A DNA stretch of 64,000 nt from Rhizobium sp. 9140 (lineage in GTDB: Bacteria; Pseudomonadota; Alphaproteobacteria; Rhizobiales; Rhizobiaceae): the NCBI RefSeq assembly GCF_900067135.1, contig NZ_FJUR01000001.1, positions 2,173,501 through 2,237,500 of the forward strand, given 5' to 3'. The notes under the pieces are model-generated. The model did not search any database, was not told the origin of the DNA, and worked only from the letters and a program-made list of their open reading frames with translations. A program made the position numbers and the translations under genes. Of the stretch, positions 43,998 to 56,653 are shown one piece after another; the stretch's first letter is position 1; every line of letters starts with the position of its first letter.

Positions 43998-45467
43998 ATG
44001 CTCGATACGCCCGCCCGTGTCCTCGTTGACTCCACCGCCATCGACGCCCCCCAGCCCGTGCGCAAACCGGTTGCCAAGCCCGATCTCCTGACGGTCGAGG
44101 ACGCCAAGGCCCTGACCGTTCCGGAAATGACGACCCTCTTCAAGGATCACGTCAATCCCGGCCAGCTCCACTTCATGAAGCTGCTAGGCTTCCACAAGGT
44201 GAAGATCGAGAGCGCCGAGGGGATGTATTACACCGACCAGAACGGCCGGAAGATCCTCGATTTCTTCGGCGGTTTCGGCTCGCTCGCCTTCGGTCACAAC
44301 CATCCGCGTCTGCTCGAAGCCCGCAAGCGTTTTCAGGATGAGAACCGCCACGAGATCGCCATTGCCTTCATGTCGCAATACGCGGCGGCCTTTGCGAAGA
44401 ATCTCGCGACCGTATCGCCCGGCGAACTCGACATGGTCTTCCTCGGTTCGTCCGGTTCCGAGGTCATGGAAGCCGCCGTCAAGCTTGCCGAACGCGCAGC
44501 CGGCCCGAAGCGGCCGAAGGTGGTCTATGCCGAGAATTCGTTCCACGGCAAGACGAAGGGCGTGCTGAACATCACCGACGGCGCGCTCTACCGCGCCGAT
44601 TTCGCGGTCTCCGGGAATACTGTCCGCGTACCCTTCGGCAATATCCAGGCAATCGAGAACGCCTTCCGCGCCGATCCCCAGATCGGAGCGATCGTTCTGG
44701 AAACCATCCAGGGCGGCGGTGGCATCATACGCGCACCCGATGGTTTCTGGACGGAACTCCGCGCGCTCTGCGACCGCTACGGCGTCATCTGGGTCGCGGA
44801 CGAGGTCCAGTGCGGTTACGGCCGTTCGGGCCGGTTCTTCGCCTTCGAGCATGAGAATGTGGTGCCGGACATCACCGCGCTCGCCAAGTCGCTCGGCGGC
44901 GGTAAGGCGGCCGTGGGCGCCATGATCGCCCGGCGCGAGATCTATATGAAAGCCTATGGCACGCCGAAGACGGCGATGATCCACGCGATGGCGACCTTCG
45001 GCGGTATGGGCGAGGCCTGCGTCACCGCCATCGAAGCGCTGAACATTCTGTATGACGACGGCTTGATCGACAATGCGGCGGAGCAGGGCGCCTACCTGCT
45101 GGCCCGGCTCGACGCACTGCGCGAGAAATATCCAAAGATCATCAAGGAGGTCCGGGGGCAGGGCCTCATGGTCGGGCTCGAGTTCCAGGACTTCAGCCAG
45201 ACGATGCCGCTAGTGCTGCGACCCGTCATCGGCATGCTCGACGACAAGCTCAAGGGCTCGCTCTCCGGTTTCATCGGCGCGCTGCTCCTGCGGGACTACG
45301 ACACGCTCGTCGCCTTCACCGAATACAACCGCAACGTTATCCGCCTGGAGCCGCCGCTGATCTGCGAGCGCGCCCATGTCGATCAGTTCGTCGATGCGCT
45401 CGACGATCTCCTCGGCCGCGGCATCATTCGGATCGTCAAGGATTTCGTCGGCAGTCAGATGGGCTGA
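43998..45467 (+). CDS. Class III PLP-dependent aminotransferase
   Basis: A 489-residue aminotransferase of fold type I, class III. Visible are the N-terminal FFGGFGSLAFGHNHP, GSSGSEVMEAAVKLA (PLP phosphate site), SFHGKTKG, the DEVQCGYGR motif with D268, and the internal-aldimine Lys K297 in ITALAKSLGGG. It differs from the DegT/DnrJ sugar aminotransferases usually found with nucleotide sugars. Some class III enzymes (for example HpnO) act on lipid-linked aldehydes, so a membrane lipid substrate is plausible. It is the last gene of the coupled cassette; tpiA follows after 140 bp. Confidence 0.82.
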   Translation: MLDTPARVLVDSTAIDAPQPVRKPVAKPDLLTVEDAKALTVPEMTTLFKDHVNPGQLHFMKLLGFHKVKIESAEGMYYTDQNGRKILDFFGGFGSLAFGHNHPRLLEARKRFQDENRHEIAIAFMSQYAAAFAKNLATVSPGELDMVFLGSSGSEVMEAAVKLAERAAGPKRPKVVYAENSFHGKTKGVLNITDGALYRADFAVSGNTVRVPFGNIQAIENAFRADPQIGAIVLETIQGGGGIIRAPDGFWTELRALCDRYGVIWVADEVQCGYGRSGRFFAFEHENVVPDITALAKSLGGGKAAVGAMIARREIYMKAYGTPKTAMIHAMATFGGMGEACVTAIEALNILYDDGLIDNAAEQGAYLLARLDALREKYPKIIKEVRGQGLMVGLEFQDFSQTMPLVLRPVIGMLDDKLKGSLSGFIGALLLRDYDTLVAFTEYNRNVIRLEPPLICERAHVDQFVDALDDLLGRGIIRIVKDFVGSQMG

Positions 45468-45607
45468 GGCCAAGACTGAGAATATGGCGCGCGGGCGGGG
45501 AACCGCCCGCGTTTCTGATTCCGATGTTCCATGCGTGATGAATGCTTTCCACGACCGGGCGGATTTGCTACGGCCGATCCATCGTCGGAAAACGGGAGAG
45601 AAGCCGA

Positions 45608-46378
45608 ATGACACCTGATGTGCGTCCGCTTGTTGCGGGGAACTGGAAGATGAACGGGCTGCGCGCCTCTCTCGACCAGATCAAGGCGATGGCCGAGGGG
45701 GTCACAGGCCCGCTGTCCGAAAAGGTCGAGGCGCTCATCTGCCCGCCGGCAACACTGCTCTACGTTGCCACGGCGCTTTGCACGGATAGCCCGCTCGCCA
45801 TCGGCGCGCAGGATTGCCACGTCGCCGTGTCCGGCGTGCATACGGGCGATATCTCTGCCGAAATGATCGCCGACTGCTTCGGCACCTACGTCATCGTCGG
45901 CCATTCCGAGCGCCGCACCGATCATGCCGAGACGGATGCAATTGTGCTCGCGAAGACGCAAGCCGTTCTGGCAGCCGGCCTTACCGCCATCGTCTGCATC
46001 GGTGAAACCGGTGATGAGCGCAAGGCAGGCCAGACGTTGGATGTCCTCAAGCGCCAGCTCGACGGCTCGCTGCCGGATGGCATCACGGCTGACAATACCG
46101 TCATCGCCTACGAGCCCGTCTGGGCGATTGGGACCGGCCTGACACCGACCGTGACCGACATCGAGGAGGCTCATGCCTTCATGCGTAGCGAGCTCAAGGC
46201 CCGGTTCGGCGACGAAGGCGCGGCGATGCGCATCCTCTACGGCGGCTCGGTCAAGCCCGGCAATGCCGTCGAGCTGATGGGTATCGCAAATGTCGACGGC
46301 GCGCTGATCGGCGGCGCGAGCTTGAAGGCGCAGGACTTCCTCGCCATCTATGGTGCGTACGAGCAGTTGCTTGGCTGA
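45608..46378 (+). CDS. tpiA: Triosephosphate isomerase
   Basis: A 256-residue TIM-barrel enzyme interconverting DHAP and glyceraldehyde-3-phosphate. Active-site segments are GNWKMNG with the catalytic Lys, IVGHSERR with the electrophilic His, and [11 protein letters not shown] with the catalytic Glu; the phosphate loop [12 protein letters not shown] follows. The start [11 protein letters not shown] has a GAGAAG SD. It opens the conserved tpiA-secG-pyrG block. Confidence 0.96.
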   Translation: MTPDVRPLVAGNWKMNGLRASLDQIKAMAEGVTGPLSEKVEALICPPATLLYVATALCTDSPLAIGAQDCHVAVSGVHTGDISAEMIADCFGTYVIVGHSERRTDHAETDAIVLAKTQAVLAAGLTAIVCIGETGDERKAGQTLDVLKRQLDGSLPDGITADNTVIAYEPVWAIGTGLTPTVTDIEEAHAFMRSELKARFGDEGAAMRILYGGSVKPGNAVELMGIANVDGALIGGASLKAQDFLAIYGAYEQLLG

Positions 46379-46576
46379 TCATCGGGGCTTGGAATAGCGG
46401 GCTGCTTGGTATATTGAGCCCACGAAACCGAAATTCGCTGCGAGGACGCGGCCGGGAACACGCGGCCGTTCCGTGCCCGGCTTTTCGTGAAGATTTGCGG
46501 CAAAAGAGACGTCAAGCGCGGGTGACGAACGGCGACATCGCCGGGTCCGGCGCGCTTCAAGCCAGGACTGGACGAA

Positions 46577-48951
<2,375 letters not shown>

Positions 48952-48960
48952 ACATTGATG

Positions 48961-48992
48961 CGTCGGCCTGTCGTTTTTCCGGCAGGCCGACG
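48961..48992 (+). terminator. Hairpin after pyrG
   Basis: A perfect 10-bp stem (48961-48970 with 48983-48992) and 12-nt loop begins 9 bp after the pyrG stop. There is no T-run after it, so its termination strength is uncertain. Confidence 0.55.
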
Positions 48993-49058
48993 ATCATTGC
49001 GCACGATGGCGAGATATCTTAGCTTGGGTTCATTCAGGGCTTAAGGAGAGGTGTGCTT

Positions 49059-49334
49059 ATGGGCTCTATGACGGTCAATCTTCCAGACGACATCGTCGCA
49101 CTGGTCGAAGCAAAGGTCGCATCCGGAGAGTACCTGAACGAGAGCGACGTCGTCCGAGACGGTCTGCTAACGCTTGCCGCAGAGGATGAAGCGCTCGATT
49201 GCTGGCTGAGAGATGACGTTGTTCCGACCGCTCATGAGGTGAAGGCCAATCCCGAAAAGTCCGTATCTCTCGAAGAAGCCTTCGATGGCTTCCGTCGGCA
49301 TGTACATGAAACGGCAGCCCGCCTAAAAGTATGA
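49059..49334 (+). CDS. parD: ParD-family antitoxin (ribbon-helix-helix)
   Basis: A 91-residue antitoxin of type II ParD/CopG class. The ribbon-helix-helix DNA-binding part is MTVNLPDDIVALVEAKVAS then GEYLNESDVVRDGLLTLAAE. The C-terminal part should wrap the toxin. AAGGAG at 49043-49048 is the SD. ATG codons at 49059 and 49068 are both possible. Its stop overlaps the toxin start (ATGA). The pair lies between pyrG and the SLT gene, inside otherwise conserved synteny. Confidence 0.88.
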   Translation: MGSMTVNLPDDIVALVEAKVASGEYLNESDVVRDGLLTLAAEDEALDCWLRDDVVPTAHEVKANPEKSVSLEEAFDGFRRHVHETAARLKV

Positions 49335-49648
49335 CGTATCGCGTTCGCTTCAGTGACGATGCGCGACGCGATCTTGAAGACCTTCTTGACCATATCTTGA
49401 TAGCAGCCGGTGAGCGCATCGCCTTTGCATATATTGATCGCCTTGAGCGGTTTTGTTTTGGTTTCGAAACGTTTCCGAAGCGTGGCACCGCTCGGCGCCG
49501 ATACGGCATTTACCTCAGAACGGTCGGTTTTGAAAAAAGCGCAACGGTGGCTTTTTCCGTATTGGGTGAAGACGTCATGATTTTGCGGATCCTATACAGA
49601 GGTCGCAGTTTTGCTTCCCAGCAAGACGATGACCAGCCGGATAGCTGA
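49331..49648 (+). CDS. ParE/RelE-superfamily toxin
   Basis: A 105-residue toxin of the RelE/ParE fold, beginning MTYRVRFSDDARRDLEDLLD with the helical hairpin expected, then LERFCFGFETFPKRGTAR, FEKSATVAFSV and ILRILYRGR. ParE members inhibit DNA gyrase and RelE members cut mRNA; the sequence and the ParD partner favour ParE. The 4-bp overlap with the antitoxin gene is typical. Codon use resembles the region, so the pair is not a very recent arrival. Confidence 0.85.
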   Translation: MTYRVRFSDDARRDLEDLLDHILIAAGERIAFAYIDRLERFCFGFETFPKRGTARRRYGIYLRTVGFEKSATVAFSVLGEDVMILRILYRGRSFASQQDDDQPDS

Positions 49649-49733
49649 CTGCTGGCGTCCTATCCGATTAGATCAAAACCTTCTTTTAACATTTACCTGT
49701 CATTCATCTCTTTCGAACCTTGGATCGAGAGCG

Positions 49734-50306
49734 ATGCGTGTATTGATTTTCGTCGCCCTGATGGCGCTTGCCGGTTGTGCAACGGCGCCCAAGAACACCC
49801 GGAACGCCTGCGCGATCTTCGAGCAGCGCGACGGATTGTTCAACAATTGGCAACGAGCCGCACGGCACGCCGAGAAGCAGTATGGCGTACCCGTGCCCAT
49901 CCTGATGGCAACGATCCAGACCGAGTCAAATTTTCGCCCGCATGCCAAGCCGCCGCGCACGAAGCTCCTGGGCTTTATCCCGTGGAAGCGGGTCTCCAGC
50001 GCATATGGCTATTCGCAGGCGCTCGATGGCACATGGAACGAGTACCGCGCCTCGACGGGACGCTGGATGGCCAAGCGCTCCAACTTCTCCGATGCCATCC
50101 ACTTCGTGGGTTGGTATCACGCCCGCAATCACCGCAAGAACGGCATCGGCCTGAACGATGCCTACAATCTCTACCTCGCCTATTATTCGGGTGACGCAGG
50201 ATATGCACGCGGCTCCTGGCGCGGCAATGCCGGCCTGCAGGCAACGGCGCGACGTTCGGCAGCGCTTGCCTCCTCCTATGCCAGCCAGTTGCGAAACTGC
50301 AATTAG
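49734..50306 (+). CDS. SLT-type lytic transglycosylase lipoprotein
   Basis: A 190-residue lipoprotein with a signal peptide and lipobox LAGC (Cys15). The SLT (lysozyme-like) domain includes IQTESNFRP with the catalytic Glu64, the AYGYSQALDGTWNEYRAST motif, and NDAYNLYLAYYSGDAGYARG. It should cleave peptidoglycan glycan strands while anchored to the outer membrane or inner-membrane outer face. Lone gene between the toxin-antitoxin pair and the VOC gene. Confidence 0.9.
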   Translation: MRVLIFVALMALAGCATAPKNTRNACAIFEQRDGLFNNWQRAARHAEKQYGVPVPILMATIQTESNFRPHAKPPRTKLLGFIPWKRVSSAYGYSQALDGTWNEYRASTGRWMAKRSNFSDAIHFVGWYHARNHRKNGIGLNDAYNLYLAYYSGDAGYARGSWRGNAGLQATARRSAALASSYASQLRNCN

Positions 50307-50422
50307 GCTCGAAGCATCAGGTCAGTCCTGCCGCACCAACTCCAGCCTTGAATTGTCGGCCCGAAGATGCCAAGCACCGGTGAACGTTGGGTTCCTGCCG
50401 GCGTGACGAGGAGAAGCGGACG

Positions 50423-51328
50423 ATGAGAGACGACCGACCGGCAATCGCAGGCCATGTCCGCCGCCGTCTCGATCATCTCGTCCTTCCAGTCGGTGCGCTT
50501 GCCACCGCACGCGAGCGCTTGTCCGGTCTTGGTTTCACCGTCGCCGGAGACGCGCTGCACCCGTTCGGTACCGAGAATGCCTGCGTCTTCCTAGCCGACA
50601 AGACCTATCTGGAACCGCTTGCCATTGCGCAGCGGGAAGACTGCGAAGCCGCGGCCATTCAGGGCAATGCCTTCGTCGCGCGAGACCTCGCCTATCGCTT
50701 TCGCCGTGGCCAGGATGGTTTCTCCGCGCTCGTCTTTTCCACAGACGATGCTGTCGCTGATCATGCCCGGTTTCAGGACCATGGTCTGTCCGGCGGCGAC
50801 ATGCTCGAATTCGCCCGGCCGATGAAACGGCCGGACGGAGAGGAGGCGATCGGAAAGTTTCGTCTGGCCTTTGCGAGCGACCTGCGCGCGCCGGATCTGT
50901 TCTGCTTCACCTGCCAGCGCGTCCTGCCACTGCCGTCCGACCGCACGGCGCTCGAAACGCACGCAAATGGCGTGACCGGCATCCGGCAGGTGATCCTGTC
51001 GGAGCCTAACCCGACCGACTTCCAGTATTTTCTTCAACAGGTCGTCGATGAACGCGAAACGGAGGCGCATTCGTTCGGCATGGACATTCAGGCCGCCAAT
51101 GCCCACATCTCCGTTCTGAACGAGGCGGGAATGCGCGGTTTCCTCGGTGTCGATGCGCCTCTGGAGGAGCGGGGGCTGCAAGCCCGCGCCATCGTCTTCA
51201 CCGTCGGCGATGTCGCTGCCGCCGAAACCCTGCTGGCCGGCAACCGCATCGACCATGTCAAACGGGACGGCCGCCTGATCGTGCCTCCGGCACCCGGACA
51301 GGGCGCCATCTTCGTATTTGGAGAATGA
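50423..51328 (+). CDS. VOC-family protein (glyoxalase-like domain)
   Basis: A 301-residue protein with a glyoxalase/bleomycin-resistance/dioxygenase (VOC) fold, seen as [18 protein letters not shown] and two beta-alpha-beta modules. The metal-binding set is not clear enough to assign a reaction. The stop overlaps the kdsA region (TGA at 51326-51328, kdsA ATG at 51331), so the two are co-translated. A role linked to KDO or lipid A is not shown. Confidence 0.75.
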   Translation: MRDDRPAIAGHVRRRLDHLVLPVGALATARERLSGLGFTVAGDALHPFGTENACVFLADKTYLEPLAIAQREDCEAAAIQGNAFVARDLAYRFRRGQDGFSALVFSTDDAVADHARFQDHGLSGGDMLEFARPMKRPDGEEAIGKFRLAFASDLRAPDLFCFTCQRVLPLPSDRTALETHANGVTGIRQVILSEPNPTDFQYFLQQVVDERETEAHSFGMDIQAANAHISVLNEAGMRGFLGVDAPLEERGLQARAIVFTVGDVAAAETLLAGNRIDHVKRDGRLIVPPAPGQGAIFVFGE

Positions 51329-51330
51329 CC

Positions 51331-52170
51331 ATGAAAACCAATGAATCCGTCATCGTCGGCGAGGGCGCTCGCGCAGTGACCTTTTCGCAAGGCTCGAAGC
51401 TGTCGCTTATCGCCGGCCCCTGCCAGATGGAGAGCCGCGACCACGCCTTCATGATCGCCGGCCGCATGGTCGAACTCTGCGACAAGCTCGGCCTCGGCCT
51501 CGTTTACAAGTCGTCCTTCGACAAGGCCAACCGGACGTCGCTGTCCGGCAAGCGCGGAATCGGGCTCGAAAAGGCAATGGAGATCTTCGCCGATCTGAAG
51601 GCGGAATACGGCTTTCCCGTTCTCACCGACATCCATACCGAAGAGCATTGCGCGCTCGTCGCGCCGACGGTCGATATTCTCCAGATCCCGGCCTTTCTCT
51701 GCCGCCAGACGGACCTGCTGGTTGCCGCCGCAAAGACTGGTCGCACGATCAACGTGAAGAAGGGCCAGTTCCTTGCGCCTTGGGACATGAAGAACGTGCT
51801 CTCGAAATTCACCGAGAGCGGAAATCCGAACGTTCTTCTCTGCGAACGCGGCGCCTCCTTCGGCTATAATACGCTCGTTTCCGACATGCGCTCGCTGCCG
51901 ATCATGGCAGGGCTCGGTGCGCCCGTGGTATTCGATGCGACGCATTCCGTGCAGCAGCCGGGCGGGCAGGGTACATCCTCAGGCGGTCAGCGCGAGTTTG
52001 TGGAGACACTGGCGCGGGCTGCCGTTGCGGTCGGCGTCGCCGGTGTCTTCATCGAAACCCATGAGGATCCCGACAATGCGCCATCGGATGGGCCGAACAT
52101 GGTCAATATCGACGCCATGCCGCGTCTTCTCGAAACGCTGCTCGCCTTCGATTCTATCGCGAAGCGCTAA
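51331..52170 (+). CDS. kdsA: 3-deoxy-D-manno-octulosonate 8-phosphate synthase
   Basis: A 279-residue TIM-barrel enzyme that condenses PEP with arabinose-5-phosphate to KDO-8-phosphate, the first step of KDO synthesis for lipopolysaccharide. Motifs: [44 protein letters not shown] and [15 protein letters not shown]. The ATG at 51331 fits the SD GGAGA (51320-51324); ATG 51325 would be almost on the SD. Followed by eno after 86 bp. Confidence 0.96.
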   Translation: MKTNESVIVGEGARAVTFSQGSKLSLIAGPCQMESRDHAFMIAGRMVELCDKLGLGLVYKSSFDKANRTSLSGKRGIGLEKAMEIFADLKAEYGFPVLTDIHTEEHCALVAPTVDILQIPAFLCRQTDLLVAAAKTGRTINVKKGQFLAPWDMKNVLSKFTESGNPNVLLCERGASFGYNTLVSDMRSLPIMAGLGAPVVFDATHSVQQPGGQGTSSGGQREFVETLARAAVAVGVAGVFIETHEDPDNAPSDGPNMVNIDAMPRLLETLLAFDSIAKR

Positions 52171-52196
52171 ACAGCCGATCGACGCTGCCATTGTAA

Positions 52197-53531
<1,335 letters not shown>

Positions 53532-53554
53532 TCCTTCACACGCCGTTCTTTTGC

Positions 53555-53590
53555 AAGCCCGGGCTTCCGCAAGGATGCCCGGGCTTTTTC
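53555..53590 (+). terminator. Rho-independent terminator of eno
   Basis: Stem 53555-53564 (AAGCCCGGGC) pairs with 53577-53586 around a 12-nt loop and runs into TTT, 24 bp after the stop. Confidence 0.88.
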
Positions 53591-53689
53591 CGTTTCGGCC
53601 GGGGAACGTTCCAATGTTCGTTATGGTCAACGCTCGATTAACACATGCCTGTTAGCTTGATGGCCAGTAGCGTAGCAGGGCGTCAGCGT

Positions 53690-53998
53690 ATGTGGACCAA
53701 GCATCATCGGAAGCGGAAACTCGGGCGGTTTGCCATGCCGCTCATCACAGTCGCCTTCCTTTCCTATTTCTCTTACCATTCGATTCACGGCGACTTCGGG
53801 CTGCGGGCAACGGAGGTCTTCGACCGTCAGCGCGTGGAGCGACAGGCGACATTGAAAGAGCTGACGGAGAAGCGTCAAATCCTTGAAAAGGAAGTTGCTT
53901 TGCTCAGCGACGGCTCGATGGAGCGGGATATGCTGGACGAAAAAGCGCGTTTCGGGCTGAATATGTCCCGCGCTGACGAGATCGTCATCTTCCACTGA
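53690..53998 (+). CDS. FtsB/DivIC-family division protein
   Basis: A 102-residue single-pass inner-membrane protein. A membrane helix (about 16-34, FAMPLITVAFLSYFSYHSI) is followed by a coiled coil (about 50-85, RQRVERQATLKELTEKRQIL then EKEVALLSDGS) in the periplasm. This layout and its place between eno and pdhA match the FtsB/DivIC septum-formation family. The start MWTKHHRKRKLG is preferred over the ATG at 53645 because the product then starts with a basic patch just before the membrane helix, as in relatives. Confidence 0.85.
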   Translation: MWTKHHRKRKLGRFAMPLITVAFLSYFSYHSIHGDFGLRATEVFDRQRVERQATLKELTEKRQILEKEVALLSDGSMERDMLDEKARFGLNMSRADEIVIFH

Positions 53999-54147
53999 GG
54001 TTGCGTGTTAACCGAAAAGACGTTAATCAGGATTTGTACAGTTTTTTCAGCTGCTTGTGCCGAATATAAGCCATGCAAATATAGCATTGCTGTTGTCACA
54101 GTCTTTCCCTATGGTAGCCGCAAAACGCAAACCAAAGGGAGGATCGC

Positions 54148-55197
54148 ATGGCTCCGCGTCAGAACGCGTCCGTATCCAGCCGCGGCAAGTCAGCCGGCAA
54201 GTCCGCAGGCAAGGATTTCGCCAACGGCACGATCGTAGAATTCGACCGCGAACAGGACCTGAAGGCCTATCGCGAAATGCTCCTCATCCGCCGTTTCGAG
54301 GAAAAGGCCGGCCAGCTTTACGGCATGGGCTTCATCGGCGGCTTCTGTCATCTCTATATCGGCCAGGAAGCTGTCGTCGTCGGCATGCAGATGGCGCTGA
54401 AGCAGGGTGATCAGGTCATCACCGGTTACCGCGATCACGGCCACATGCTCGCAACGGGCATGAGCGCGCGCGGCGTGATGGCCGAGCTTACGGGGCGCCA
54501 GGGCGGCTACTCCAGGGGCAAGGGCGGCTCCATGCACATGTTCTCGAAGGAAAAGAACTTCTACGGCGGCCACGGCATCGTCGGCGCGCAGGTGTCGCTC
54601 GGCACCGGTCTGGCCTTCGCCAACAGCTATCGCGGCAATGATAACGTCTCGCTCGCCTATTTCGGCGACGGCGCAGCCAACCAGGGCCAGGTTTACGAGA
54701 GCTTCAACATGGCGGCCCTCTGGAAGCTGCCCTGCATCTACATCATCGAGAACAACCGTTACGCCATGGGCACTTCGGTCGCCCGCGCATCCGCCGGCGT
54801 CGATTTCTCTCAGCGCGGCGCCGCCATCGGTATTCCCGGCTATCAGGTCGACGGCATGGACGTTCGTGCGGTCCTGGCGGCCGGTGAGGAAGCCGTTGCC
54901 CATTGCCGCGAAGGCAAGGGTCCGGTCATTCTCGAAATGCAGACGTACCGCTACCGCGGCCACTCCATGTCCGACCCGGCGAAGTATCGCTCCAAGGACG
55001 AAGTTCAGAAGATGCGGTCCGAGCACGACCCGATCGAGCAGGTGAAGGCTCGCCTGCTGGAGAAGGGCTGGGCCACCGAGGACGAGCTGAAGGCGATCGA
55101 TAAAGACGTCCGCGACATCGTGGCCGACAGTGCCGATTTCGCCCAGAACGATCCGGAGCCGGATGTAACCGAGCTCTACACCGATATTCTTCTGTGA
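54148..55197 (+). CDS. pdhA: Pyruvate dehydrogenase E1 alpha subunit
   Basis: A 349-residue TPP-binding subunit of the alpha2-beta2 E1 component. The TPP/Mg motif GDGAANQGQVYESFNMAALW is at about 170-190, followed by IIENNRYAMGTSV, and RYRGHSMSDPAKYRSKDEV carries the conserved phosphorylation-loop region. The N-terminal 25 residues are basic and low complexity. GGGAGG at 54138-54143 is the SD. It heads the pdhA-pdhB-pdhC operon; gaps to pdhB and on to pdhC are 21 and 13 bp. Confidence 0.97.
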   Translation: MAPRQNASVSSRGKSAGKSAGKDFANGTIVEFDREQDLKAYREMLLIRRFEEKAGQLYGMGFIGGFCHLYIGQEAVVVGMQMALKQGDQVITGYRDHGHMLATGMSARGVMAELTGRQGGYSRGKGGSMHMFSKEKNFYGGHGIVGAQVSLGTGLAFANSYRGNDNVSLAYFGDGAANQGQVYESFNMAALWKLPCIYIIENNRYAMGTSVARASAGVDFSQRGAAIGIPGYQVDGMDVRAVLAAGEEAVAHCREGKGPVILEMQTYRYRGHSMSDPAKYRSKDEVQKMRSEHDPIEQVKARLLEKGWATEDELKAIDKDVRDIVADSADFAQNDPEPDVTELYTDILL

Positions 55198-55218
55198 TCC
55201 GGGACGAGGGATTGATCC

Positions 55219-56640
55219 ATGCCTATTGAAATTCTGATGCCCGCCCTTTCCCCGACCATGGAAGAAGGCACGCTCTCCAAATGGTTGAAGAAGGAAGGCG
55301 ATACCGTCGCTTCCGGCGACGTGATCGCTGAAATCGAAACTGACAAGGCGACCATGGAAGTGGAAGCCGTCGATGAAGGCACGATCGGCAAGATCCTGAT
55401 CGAAGCCGGCACTGAAAACGTCAAGGTCAACACGGCCATTGCCGTCCTGTTGCAGGAAGGCGAAAGCGCTGATTCGGCTGCGGACGCCAAGCCTGCTGCG
55501 CCGAAGGCCGATGCCGACACGCCGACCGCAACCGGAAACGATGCCGGCGGCAAGGCTCGCGAATCGAGCGACGAGCCGACGTCGAAAGCCGACAGCAAGG
55601 TTCCGGCAGCACCGAAGGTCGATGTCGCCGCGGACCCGGACGTCCCGGCCGGCACGGAAATGGTCTCCACGACGGTGCGCGAAGCGCTGCGCGACGCCAT
55701 GGCCGAGGAAATGCGCCGCGACGGCGACGTCTTCATCATGGGTGAAGAGGTTGCCGAATATCAGGGCGCCTACAAGATCACGCAGGGGCTTCTTCAGGAA
55801 TTCGGCGCGCGTCGCGTGGTCGATACCCCGATCACCGAGCACGGCTTTGCCGGCGTCGGCGTCGGTGCGGCCATGGCCGGCCTCAAGCCGATCGTCGAGT
55901 TCATGACGTTCAACTTCGCCATGCAGGCGATCGACCAGATCATCAACTCGGCCGCCAAGACGCTGTACATGTCGGGCGGCCAGATGGGTGCCCCGATCGT
56001 CTTCCGCGGCCCGAACGGTGCCGCTGCTCGCGTCGGCGCTCAGCACAGCCAGGATTACGCAGCCTGGTACAGCCACATCCCGGGCCTCAAGGTCATCGCG
56101 CCGTACTCCGCTGCCGATGCCAAGGGTCTTCTGAAGGCCGCGATCCGCGATCCGAACCCGATCATCTTCCTCGAAAACGAGATCCTCTATGGTCAGTCCT
56201 TCGACGTGCCGAAGATGGATGATTTCGTTCTGCCGATCGGCAAGGCGCGCATCCACAAGACCGGCAAGGACGTCACCATCGTGTCGTTCGGCATCGGCAT
56301 GACCTACTCGCTGAAGGCGATTGCCGAACTTGAGAAGGACGGCATCGATGTCGAACTGATCGACCTGCGCACGATCCGCCCGATGGATCTGCCGACGATC
56401 ATCGAATCGGTCAAGAAGACCGGCCGTCTAGTCACCGTAGAGGAAGGCTATCCGCAGTCCTCCGTCGGCACCGAGATCGCGACCCGCGTCATGCAGCAGG
56501 CGTTCGATTATCTCGACGCGCCGATCCTGACGATCGCCGGCAAGGACGTTCCGATGCCTTATGCGGCGAACCTCGAAAAGCTGGCTCTGCCGAATGTCGG
56601 TGAAGTCATCGAGGCGGTGAAGACCGTCTGCTACAAGTAA
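55219..56640 (+). CDS. pdhB: Pyruvate dehydrogenase E1 beta subunit with N-terminal lipoyl domain
   Basis: A 473-residue E1 beta subunit fused to an N-terminal lipoyl domain. Residues 1-80 form the lipoyl domain with lipoylated Lys43 in [12 protein letters not shown]; a Pro/Ala linker (80-140) leads to the transketolase-like catalytic domain (about 145-470). It holds [32 protein letters not shown], and the C-terminal [10 protein letters not shown]. Most bacteria have lipoyl domains on E2 only; alphaproteobacteria such as rhizobia and Zymomonas also carry one on E1 beta. LipB and LipA in this window supply the modification. Confidence 0.97.
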   Translation: MPIEILMPALSPTMEEGTLSKWLKKEGDTVASGDVIAEIETDKATMEVEAVDEGTIGKILIEAGTENVKVNTAIAVLLQEGESADSAADAKPAAPKADADTPTATGNDAGGKARESSDEPTSKADSKVPAAPKVDVAADPDVPAGTEMVSTTVREALRDAMAEEMRRDGDVFIMGEEVAEYQGAYKITQGLLQEFGARRVVDTPITEHGFAGVGVGAAMAGLKPIVEFMTFNFAMQAIDQIINSAAKTLYMSGGQMGAPIVFRGPNGAAARVGAQHSQDYAAWYSHIPGLKVIAPYSAADAKGLLKAAIRDPNPIIFLENEILYGQSFDVPKMDDFVLPIGKARIHKTGKDVTIVSFGIGMTYSLKAIAELEKDGIDVELIDLRTIRPMDLPTIIESVKKTGRLVTVEEGYPQSSVGTEIATRVMQQAFDYLDAPILTIAGKDVPMPYAANLEKLALPNVGEVIEAVKTVCYK

Positions 56641-56653
56641 GGGAAGCGGGATC

